Source: DASXUX01 sp036504595
GTDB lineage: Bacteria > Planctomycetota > SZUA-567 > H5-PLA8
Assembly: GCA_036504595.1 (NCBI GenBank)
Contig: DASXUX010000101.1
Location: forward strand, 1-44,388
Direction of reading: 5' to 3'
DNA length: 44,388 nucleotides
Positions 18,808-26,266 of this stretch are shown piece by piece. A model generated the notes under the pieces. That model was given only the letters and a program-made list of their open reading frames with translations. It had not been told where the DNA came from and searched no databases. Each line of letters starts with the position of its first letter. Within the stretch, counting starts at the first letter, position 1. The position numbers were made by a program, and so were the translations under genes.

Positions 18808-18874
18808 CCGCGAGTTGAGTACCGGCCGCTGCAATCACTGGCTGAAACTGGGTTACACTTTGGGGGACACACAC

Positions 18875-21223
18875 ATGTTTTCCGACATAAAGCTTTCGAC
18901 GAAAGTCCTGCTCGGGTTCGGCGCGGTCATCGTCTTGCTTTTGTGCGTTGCTGCGCTCTTCTGGTCCTCGTTGCGCGAGACGCGCGACGGATACCAGGGC
19001 CTGCTTGACGGCGAGATCCAGATCCGGACGCGCGCCCAGAGCGCTGCAGCCGCGATGCTGCAGTGCCGGCGCCATGAAAAAGATTTCATGCTGCGGCTCC
19101 AGACGAAGTATGTGGACGAGCACGGCCTCAGTCTTGCGGCCCTGCACAAGGACGCCGAAGAGATTCTGCGGGTCGCGGAGGCGCGGCAACATCGGAACAT
19201 TGCGGATCTTGCTTCCCAAATTGCCAGATCTGTAAAGAGCTACGAGACGACTTTTGCGGAGGTCGTGGAGACCACGAAGACGATTGGGCTGACACGCGAG
19301 ACGGGACTCGTCGGAAAGCTGCGCGAAGCGTCGCACGCCCTGGAGCGCGAGTTGGATGCATACGCCAACGAGGATCTGCAAACCGCGCTGCTCGCGATGC
19401 GCCGAGACGAAGGACGCTTCCTGTTGACCCGCTCCGAGAAAGACAAGGAAGAATGGCAGAAGACGACTCGTGTGTTCAACACACTGCTGAAAGGCAGCGG
19501 CTGCGAGCCGCTCTCCAAAGCCGGCCAGCAGGCTGCGCTCAAAAAGTACGAAGAGGCCATTCCGGCGCTCCTGGCTGCCGCGGCAGATAAAGACAAAGCG
19601 CAGCAGAGCTACGAGATGTTGCGCCAGTCCGCGGAGGAAATGGAAAAAGCACTGGGCGGGGCGCTGCTGCCCAACGCCATTCCGATGGTTCTGACGATGC
19701 GACGGCATGAGAAGGACTATCTGCTCGAACAGGAGGAAACCGATGAAAAGGGGCAGTTGTACTCGGGGGCGGAGAAGTTCTCCAAGTTGGCACAGGAGGC
19801 CATCGCTCGAATGAAACAAGCGCTCGGACGGGCGCAGACAGAGACCGGGTTGCTCGCCGAACACGTGCGAGCAATCAGCTTGCCCTTGGATCTCTATGAG
19901 AAGGCTTTTCTGGAACTTGTGTCGGCGGACGTGAAAGCCCTGAAAGCCAACAACCAGATGCGGACCGCGATTCACGAGACAGAGCCCTTGATCGCACAGA
20001 TCGTCAAAGATGCAGAGGAAAAAGAGAAAGCGTCCTGCGCACTGATCACTCGGTCGGCCGAACGCGCCAGCAGCGTGGCGTGGGTCTCCGCGCTATGCAT
20101 CGCGATAGCCGCGATGGCGCTGGCTTTACTCATCACGCGTTCGGTCACGGCGCCTTTTCAACAGATATTCAAGGGGCTCAAGCGATTCAGCAAAGCCGAA
20201 CTGGAAGCGACGGCCGTACAGTTCCGAGGCGTCATCGATGCCCTGTCCGGCAGTTCCGAACAAGTTGCGGCCGCTTCGGGGCAGGTGTCGCAGTCGAGCC
20301 AGCAGATGGCTGAAGGCGCGAGCGAGCAGGCGTCCTCCCTGGAGGAGACATCGGCCTCGTTGGAAGAGATGTCCGCGATGACACGTCAGAACGCCGACAA
20401 TGCCCGGCAAGCCAATTTGGCGTCGCAGAAAGGCACCGAGGCAATGCAGCGCATGTCCGCGGCCATCAAGGACATCAAGAAATCCTCCGATCAGACGGCC
20501 AAGATCATCAAGACCATTGATGAGATCGCCTTTCAGACCAATCTCCTCGCACTGAATGCCGCCGTCGAAGCCGCGCGCGCCGGCGAGGCCGGCAAAGGCT
20601 TTGCGGTGGTCGCAGAGGAAGTTCGGAATCTCGCCCAGCGCAGCGCCGAAGCGGCCAAGAACACCTCCGCGCTGATCGAGGAATCGCAGCAGAACTCCGA
20701 GCGCGGGGTTTCAGTATCGAGTGAGGTCGAGCAACTTCTAAAGCAGATCACGGCAGTCAATGCCGAGGTCTCATCCGCGAGCGAAGAGCAGTCGAAGGGA
20801 ATCGATCAGGTTAATACCGCAGTCTCGCAGATGGACAAGGTCACGCAGTCCAACGCCGCCAATGCGGAAGAAACCGCGTCGGCCAGCGAGGAATTGAGCG
20901 CGCAAGCCAGAGAGCTGCAGCAGCAAGTGGACGTTCTGATGTCCATTGTGGAAGGAGGGGCAGCCGGAACGGCGGCGGCGGCTCCCCAGCCCGCACACGC
21001 CCCAGCCCGCGTCGCTCACATTCCGGACGCCGCGACAACGGCGCCCGCTGCGAGGTCGCGGAGCCGCGTGCACGAATTGTTAAGCGGAAACGGCAATGGC
21101 CACCATGAGCGCCAGAAGGAGTTCGCTGTTCCCAAAAGCCGCATCGCGGACGTCATCGCCGCGAAGACCCCTCGACCCGCCGCCGTCATTCCCTTCACCG
21201 ACGAGGAAGTGAAGCAGTTCTAA
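18875..21223 (+). CDS. Methyl-accepting chemotaxis protein with long helical sensor
   Basis: A 782-residue transmembrane chemoreceptor. ATG at 18875 has a GGGGGA site upstream and directly precedes TM1 (residues ~12-32); TM2 is at ~400-423. The ~365-residue periplasmic part is all helical and contains three related motifs: RRHEKDFML (~66), MRRDEGRFLL (~172) and MRRHEKDYLL (~272). These recall helical bimodular (HBM) sensor domains. The HAMP region after TM2 is short and poorly conserved (about half the normal length). The signalling domain is complete, with the tip sequence EIAFQTNLLALNAAVEAARA and GKGFAVVAEEVRNLAQRS. A 90-residue Ala/Pro-rich tail ends in FTDEEVKQF, possibly a tether for adaptation enzymes. 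CheD, which deamidates receptors, is encoded next. Confidence 0.95.
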   Translation: MFSDIKLSTKVLLGFGAVIVLLLCVAALFWSSLRETRDGYQGLLDGEIQIRTRAQSAAAAMLQCRRHEKDFMLRLQTKYVDEHGLSLAALHKDAEEILRVAEARQHRNIADLASQIARSVKSYETTFAEVVETTKTIGLTRETGLVGKLREASHALERELDAYANEDLQTALLAMRRDEGRFLLTRSEKDKEEWQKTTRVFNTLLKGSGCEPLSKAGQQAALKKYEEAIPALLAAAADKDKAQQSYEMLRQSAEEMEKALGGALLPNAIPMVLTMRRHEKDYLLEQEETDEKGQLYSGAEKFSKLAQEAIARMKQALGRAQTETGLLAEHVRAISLPLDLYEKAFLELVSADVKALKANNQMRTAIHETEPLIAQIVKDAEEKEKASCALITRSAERASSVAWVSALCIAIAAMALALLITRSVTAPFQQIFKGLKRFSKAELEATAVQFRGVIDALSGSSEQVAAASGQVSQSSQQMAEGASEQASSLEETSASLEEMSAMTRQNADNARQANLASQKGTEAMQRMSAAIKDIKKSSDQTAKIIKTIDEIAFQTNLLALNAAVEAARAGEAGKGFAVVAEEVRNLAQRSAEAAKNTSALIEESQQNSERGVSVSSEVEQLLKQITAVNAEVSSASEEQSKGIDQVNTAVSQMDKVTQSNAANAEETASASEELSAQARELQQQVDVLMSIVEGGAAGTAAAAPQPAHAPARVAHIPDAATTAPAARSRSRVHELLSGNGNGHHERQKEFAVPKSRIADVIAAKTPRPAAVIPFTDEEVKQF

Positions 21224-21242
21224 GCGAGCGCCCGAGGATGCA

Positions 21243-21749
21243 ATGGCAATAGTCCCAATCAACGACGCTCAGATCCCCCTGCAGGTGCGAGTGGGCGTCG
21301 GAGAACTCTACGTCTCGCGCAACTCTTGCGAAGTCCTGACGACTTACGGGTTGGGATCTTGTGTCGCTGTGGTCCTGTACGACGGGGTCGCATGCATTGG
21401 CGGACTGGCGCACATTCAGTTTCCCGAGCACCGCGGTTTGCGGGATGCGGAGTCCGAGTGGGCCTGCGCGGAGTCCGGCGTACCGGAACTGCTGTCGCAA
21501 ATGTACGCCGGCGGTGGCATGCGGCAGCGGCTCAACGTAGCGCTGGTCGGCGGCGCCACGGTGGCCGATCCGAACGCGTACTTTCAGATCGGACGCAAGA
21601 ACGTGCTGGCGGTCAAACGGATCCTTTGGCAGCACGGCCTGATTCCATCCCGGCAGTCGGTCGGGGGAACCTCTTGGCGTACGGTACGCTTAAACGTGGG
21701 TACTGGCCGGATCGCCATTCAGTCGCCTGAAGGACGTGAGGAACTGTGA
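21243..21749 (+). CDS. cheD: Chemoreceptor glutamine deamidase CheD
   Basis: A 168-residue cytoplasmic enzyme that deamidates glutamines in chemoreceptors and in some bacteria also engages CheC. The catalytic triad is visible as Cys40 (TYGLGSC), His57 (GLAHIQFP) and Thr34. The Cys-His spacing of 17 and Thr-Cys spacing of 6 equal those of the known Thermotoga enzyme (Thr21, Cys27, His44). A GAGGA ribosome-binding site lies 4 nt before ATG 21243. It lies 19 nt after the chemoreceptor gene and runs into the next frame, so receptor, cheD and the receiver are probably one operon. The receptor next door is the likely substrate. Confidence 0.95.
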   Translation: MAIVPINDAQIPLQVRVGVGELYVSRNSCEVLTTYGLGSCVAVVLYDGVACIGGLAHIQFPEHRGLRDAESEWACAESGVPELLSQMYAGGGMRQRLNVALVGGATVADPNAYFQIGRKNVLAVKRILWQHGLIPSRQSVGGTSWRTVRLNVGTGRIAIQSPEGREEL

Positions 21750-21751
21750 GA

Positions 21752-22156
21752 ATGAGCCTGGAAGTGCTAATTGTCGACGATTCCGCCACGACACGCATGG
21801 TTATCGAACGGATTGTTCGCCTGACCGAACCGGAGGTCGGTGTTTGCCACCAGGCCATGAACGGACGGCAAGCCATCGAGATCCTGAAGGAGCGCTGGAT
21901 TGACTGCGTTTTCACAGATCTGTACATGCCGGAGATGGACGGGCGCGAGCTGCTCCGTCGCATGCGGGAGAACGAGCTATGGCGGCACATCCCGGTTGCG
22001 GTGATCACCAGCGCCCACGACAACGAGACCGCCGTTGAATTGGTTCAACTGGGCGCCCACTGCTATCGCACGAAGCCGCTCACCCCGGAAATGGTGCGCG
22101 ATATCTTTGAGGCACTGAAGGAGAAAATGCCATGGCCACCCGCCAATCCGCTCTGA
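21752..22156 (+). CDS. CheY-like single-domain response regulator
   Basis: A 134-residue stand-alone receiver. All key residues are present: D9/D10, phospho-acceptor D56 (CVFTDLYMPEMDG), T86 and K108. ATG 21752 is preferred because GAGGA at 21738-21742 is 9 nt upstream. A GTG at 21746 overlapping the cheD stop is only 3 nt from that site. The protein ends with a Pro/Trp-rich tail (KMPWPPANPL). It follows cheD almost without a gap and should act as the motor or adaptation response regulator of this cluster. A small frame begins inside its 3' end. Confidence 0.93.
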   Translation: MSLEVLIVDDSATTRMVIERIVRLTEPEVGVCHQAMNGRQAIEILKERWIDCVFTDLYMPEMDGRELLRRMRENELWRHIPVAVITSAHDNETAVELVQLGAHCYRTKPLTPEMVRDIFEALKEKMPWPPANPL

Positions 22157-22233
22157 AGTGCGCGTTGGAGGAGATCTTCCGGAACTTCGCGTACCTGGAT
22201 CTGGAAGTGCGGCAAGACGGCGCCGCGGCGTAG
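22132..22233 (+). pseudogene. 33-codon ORF, probable truncated chemotaxis gene
   Basis: ATG 22132 overlaps the end of the cheY-like gene and has a very good AAGGAG site 8 nt upstream (22118-22123), so translation is likely. The product begins MATRQSALKCALEEIFRNF and continues AYLDLEVRQDGAAA before a TAG. The amphipathic start resembles the first helix of CheX/CheC-type phosphatases, a fitting next gene in a cluster with cheD and a CheY-like receiver, but the similarity is weak. The reading frame ends just where the unrelated minus-strand NHL gene region begins. I think the remainder was lost in a rearrangement. A genuine small protein cannot be excluded. Confidence 0.45.
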
Positions 22234-22252
22234 CTGCGACCTTTTCTTAGGC

Positions 22253-22267
22253 CGAGCGTCGCGCTCG
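22253..22267. terminator. Hairpin between convergent genes
   Basis: CGAGCG (22253-22258) and CGCTCG (22262-22267) form a 6-bp GC-rich stem around the loop TCG. It sits between the chemotaxis genes on the plus strand and the NHL gene on the minus strand, a place for a shared terminator. No T-run follows on either strand, so support is modest. Confidence 0.3.
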
Positions 22268-22316
22268 TTGAGTGCGCCTCTCGTCTTCTTGGAGTGGACT
22301 TTTTGTCGGGCTAGTG

Positions 22317-25300
22317 TCAGCGTGCTGAGCCGGCCTTCCCGGCGATGGCGCTGTACAACACCGTACGTGCCGCTTCGAACGTGCCGCCGCTGAACTGCAC
22401 GCTGAACACGATGGTGTGCGGCTGGTTGCTGACGGTCGCCGTCCCAAGCAGTCCCTCGTCGGCCAGCGCCGTGGCAAAACTGCCCTTCATGCTGACCGCG
22501 AAGGCCGCCGTGGGCGCGCCGCTCTTCAGCGCCAGTTTGAGACTGCTTTGGCCGGCCTTGGCGGTGGTGCCCTTTGCCGGCAGGGTGAAGCTCTGCGTCG
22601 ATCCACCGACTTGTACAACGAAGACTTTGCCGCCGGGCTTGAATCCCGAGGGGATCGGCAAGACGCCGGTGAACGCGATCGCGTCGCTGCCGCCTTTGGC
22701 AAAATTCAACTTGATCTGCACTTTGGAAATCGACAGCGATGGGTTGACGACCACCTGCACGCTTCCGGTTCCCGTATTTCCAGCGATGTCGTCGGCCGTC
22801 ACGTTGACCGTGAACGTGCCTGCCGCCGCGTAGGCGTGGGTCGGCCCGTCCCCGCTGCCCGTGCTGCCGTCGCCGAAGTCCCACGAAAAGAATACCGGCA
22901 CTCCGGCGAGCGATGTGGCCGCGACCATGAACGCTACCGGCTCCCCGATCGCCGCCGATGAGGGCGTGGCCGTGGGACCGGAGGTGAGCGGCAGCGAAGA
23001 CGCGACGGTCACGCTGACGCTGGCGCTGGCGGAATCGCCGATCCCATCGCTGGCAGTCACCTGGACCGTATAGGTTCCAGCGAGATCGTACGCGTGCGTG
23101 GGCGCGGCGCCGGACCCTTGGTGGCCGTCGCCAAAATCCCACGTGAAGCTCAACGTCGCGCCGCTGACGAGCGTGGTGGCGGTCACACTGAAGCTCACGC
23201 TTTGCCCCAGCGCCGCCGGATTGGGCGTGGCAGTCGGGGTCGCGCTGAAGACCGGTGGCGTGCTGACGGGATGATCGAAAGCCAGCACGCGGTGGACATC
23301 AATGTCGGCAACATACAGATTACCTTTAGCGTCCACGCACACGCCTAGTGGAAAAAAGAAGCTACCGGCGCCAACTCCACCGTTGTTCGCGGTACTGCTG
23401 ATGAAGGAATGCCCCTGGCCAAAAACACGATCGGCAACAGTGTCGGTGGTGAGCGGCGCATCGAACTCCAGCACGCGGGAGTTGGAGCTGTCACTAATAT
23501 AGAGATTGCCGGCACGATCCAGAGCCAAATCCGCAGGACCGCCCAGCGTGGCGGCGCTGATACCGCCATTGTTCGCGGTGCCGGTGGTGAAGCTGCCGTT
23601 CTGACCAAAGACACGTCTCGCGGCGGCGCTCGACGCCACGGGGGCATCATATTCCAGTACGCGGTTGTTTCCGCTATCTGAGACGTAAAGATTGCCAAAC
23701 GCGTCGATGACAACTGAGTTGGGGGCGCTGAGTGTGCTGGCGGACAGTCCGGCGTTATTCGCTGTATTGCTGGTGAAGTCGGGTTGGCCGATGACACGGG
23801 TTGCTACGCTGCTGGTCAAGGGCGTGTCGTAAATCAGGACGCGATGGTTGAGGGTGTCGGCCACGTACAGACGGTCCGCCGAGTCAACCGCCACGCCTTG
23901 AGGAAAGGACAGGCTGCTGGCGCTGACCCCCCCGTTGTTGGGAACCTTGGTGGTGAATACCAACTGCCCGAAGACCCGGCTGGCGTGTGCTCCGGCGGCG
24001 GCAATCGGCGCATCGAACTCCAGCACGCGATGGTTGAACGTGTCAGCAACGTACAAGTTTCCTTTGCTGTCGAAGGCAATGCGTTCGGGACTGTTCAGTG
24101 TGTTGTCGTTCGCTGTGGCGGAGAGGACCGCGCTGTTCAGGTCCGCCTGACCAATGACAGCATCTGCGGCCTGCCCATTGGTGAACGCCGTCGCATCCGG
24201 CCAGCTTAGTATCCGTGCAAAGGATATATCGCTGACCCAGAAACGCCCCGTCTTGTCGACCGCCACGCCGAAGGGAAGGAACAGGGTGCGCGGGCTGATC
24301 CCATCCAGCAGGCCGGCCGTGGAGAAGTCTCCCTGGCCAAGGACGCGGTCGGCAACGGTGTCTCCGGGAACGCGCGGGTACAGCGTGACGACTCGTAATG
24401 GCGAGAGCCCGCCTCCAGGCGCCGGGTTGGTGACGGTGACCGCCGCGCTGCCGGGGGAAGTCAGCAAGCTGGCTGGCACGCTAACGTTCAGCCTTGTCTT
24501 GGAGAAGAATGTGGTAGGCAGCGGCGTCGCGTTCCAGTTGACCACGGCCCCGGGGACGAAGCCGGTGCCGTTCACGCTCATGACACAATCTGTCGCTGGC
24601 ACCCCGATCGAATCCGGCAGCAGCGTGCCGATCGTCGGAACGGGGTTGGGCGAAGGCTGATTAAAGCGCAAGACGCGGTTGTTTCCGCGATCGGCGACAA
24701 ACAGATTCCCCGCCGCATCGAACGCAATGCTGCGGGGGAAAGACAAAGTGGACGCGCTGGGCACGCCGCCTTGGTTATTCGCGCCGGAAGTCATATCCGG
24801 CTGTCCGAACACACGTACGGCAAAACCGGCGACAGAGCCGCCGAATGCCAGCACGCGGTTATTGCCAATGTCGGCCACGTACACCTGGCCGCCCGGATCA
24901 AAGGCTGCTCCGCCCGGCGAGTTTAACGTCGTCGCATCTGGCTGCGGGTTTCCTTTGTTGAGCAGGCTGGATGTGGCGTTCGGCTGGCTGAGCACAAAGG
25001 TCGCGGCAGGATCAAAAAAGGAACCAGCGCTCTGGTAGAACAAGCCTCGGTTGTTCAAAGTATCGAAAATCGTTACGTTTCCCTGCGCATCGACAACAAC
25101 ACCCTCGGGTGCAAGCAAAGACTTGGCGCTGATCCCTCCATTGTTGGGCGCGCCGCTGTTCCCATCCGGCTGGCCAAAGAGATTGAAGCTTCCGAACCCG
25201 CCGAACGGCGTCGGTCTCGTTACCACCCGGTTGTTGCCGGTGTCTGCGATCCAGAGATTGTCGCTGGGGTCGATGAATAACGCGGTGGGGCCGCTTAGGC

Positions 25301-25895
25301 TGGTAAAGCTGATTCCCCCGTTGTTCGCGGTGTTTGATGCCAGGTCGGGCTGGCCCAGAACGCGATCGGCGACGCTGTCGCTGACATTGGGGTTGTCGTA
25401 CTCCAAGAGCCGATTGTTGCCGCTGTCGGCGACCCATAGATTGCCGCGGCTATCGACGGCCACGCCTAGCGGATTGGAAAGTGTAGTTTCGTTAGCAAAA
25501 CCCTGACCCCGGTTGGGCAGTCCGCTAACGAAGTCGTTTTGGCCGAAGACCTTGTCCGCAGCCTGGTTGTTGGTGAAGGCCGCCGCGCTGGGCCAGCTTA
25601 AGACGCGGTTGTTGCCTGAGTCGCAGACATAAAGCCGCCCTGTGCGCGGGTCGATGGCCGCGCCGCTGGGCAGATTCATGCTCTTGGCGCTGGGAGCCGC
25701 GGCACCCTGGTTGGCGTTGTTACTGGCGAAATCGGGCTGGCCTAGGACAGCGTCGGCGGGCGGGTCGTTGGCGGCCGCCAAGGCGCAGTCAGCGGAGATT
25801 AGCACTACAAGCAGGATCGCCAGTTTGCCAATTGCGTAGAGGCGCTGCGGATCACATTGAACACATACCGATTTGCGCGTGACTAAAATACCCAT
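22317..25895 (-). CDS. Secreted NHL-repeat protein with IPT, two PKD and a shared C-terminal domain
   Basis: A 1192-residue exported protein. ATG 25895 is chosen because GGAG lies 8 nt upstream and a signal peptide ending near ALAAAN follows after a long n-region; an upstream in-frame ATG at 26006 lacks this. There are twelve NHL-type repeats of ~55-60 residues, each with a VLGQPDF-type motif and a (D/N)xGN(N/H)RVL motif. Six come before and six after an IPT/TIG domain (~420-515). Two PKD domains follow (~885-970 and 975-1047, each with WDFGDG). The last ~140 residues match the C-terminal domain of the giant protein at 2481-13208 (QIKLNF, VGGSTQSFTL, KGSFATAL). NHL propellers bind ligands or proteins. 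Role: extracellular binding, exact target unknown. Confidence 0.92.
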   Translation of the reverse strand: MGILVTRKSVCVQCDPQRLYAIGKLAILLVVLISADCALAAANDPPADAVLGQPDFASNNANQGAAAPSAKSMNLPSGAAIDPRTGRLYVCDSGNNRVLSWPSAAAFTNNQAADKVFGQNDFVSGLPNRGQGFANETTLSNPLGVAVDSRGNLWVADSGNNRLLEYDNPNVSDSVADRVLGQPDLASNTANNGGISFTSLSGPTALFIDPSDNLWIADTGNNRVVTRPTPFGGFGSFNLFGQPDGNSGAPNNGGISAKSLLAPEGVVVDAQGNVTIFDTLNNRGLFYQSAGSFFDPAATFVLSQPNATSSLLNKGNPQPDATTLNSPGGAAFDPGGQVYVADIGNNRVLAFGGSVAGFAVRVFGQPDMTSGANNQGGVPSASTLSFPRSIAFDAAGNLFVADRGNNRVLRFNQPSPNPVPTIGTLLPDSIGVPATDCVMSVNGTGFVPGAVVNWNATPLPTTFFSKTRLNVSVPASLLTSPGSAAVTVTNPAPGGGLSPLRVVTLYPRVPGDTVADRVLGQGDFSTAGLLDGISPRTLFLPFGVAVDKTGRFWVSDISFARILSWPDATAFTNGQAADAVIGQADLNSAVLSATANDNTLNSPERIAFDSKGNLYVADTFNHRVLEFDAPIAAAGAHASRVFGQLVFTTKVPNNGGVSASSLSFPQGVAVDSADRLYVADTLNHRVLIYDTPLTSSVATRVIGQPDFTSNTANNAGLSASTLSAPNSVVIDAFGNLYVSDSGNNRVLEYDAPVASSAAARRVFGQNGSFTTGTANNGGISAATLGGPADLALDRAGNLYISDSSNSRVLEFDAPLTTDTVADRVFGQGHSFISSTANNGGVGAGSFFFPLGVCVDAKGNLYVADIDVHRVLAFDHPVSTPPVFSATPTATPNPAALGQSVSFSVTATTLVSGATLSFTWDFGDGHQGSGAAPTHAYDLAGTYTVQVTASDGIGDSASASVSVTVASSLPLTSGPTATPSSAAIGEPVAFMVAATSLAGVPVFFSWDFGDGSTGSGDGPTHAYAAAGTFTVNVTADDIAGNTGTGSVQVVVNPSLSISKVQIKLNFAKGGSDAIAFTGVLPIPSGFKPGGKVFVVQVGGSTQSFTLPAKGTTAKAGQSSLKLALKSGAPTAAFAVSMKGSFATALADEGLLGTATVSNQPHTIVFSVQFSGGTFEAARTVLYSAIAGKAGSAR

Positions 25896-26266
25896 GCGGC
25901 GCTCTCCAATAAGATGACGTTCCCTGGAGCAAAGAAGAACGCCCCTCCGACGCGGCGGCTCGCAAATGACTCGCCACCTACGCTCTAGTGAAGCGAGGCC
26001 GATCAAACGGAGTACGCCCGGATGTGTGCGAGTTCAATAAGCCTCTTGGCTTTGCCAAGTGCTGCGCAATTCAGCAAAGGCGAGGGCAGAGATTGGCGGA
26101 ATACATTGGCAAAAGCTTCCAACGAAGGCGAGCCAGGGACGCCATTTTCTTACTAGTCTAGGTTCCAAAGAGTTGCACGAACGCTGCCAAAAACCGCAAA
26201 AGCGCAAAACAGCGTTCTACGCGGTTTCCTCGCAGTGATGGCACAACGTGAACTGCGGGGCCTCGC
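25896..26266. other. Gap between NHL gene and alpha-2-macroglobulin-like gene
   Basis: About 370 nt without a supported gene. It should hold the end of the upstream minus-strand gene and the promoter of the NHL gene. A small hairpin, CTTGGC (26045-26050) with GCCAAG (26054-26059) and loop TTT, is the only structure seen. No clear terminator T-run or promoter boxes. Confidence 0.4.
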
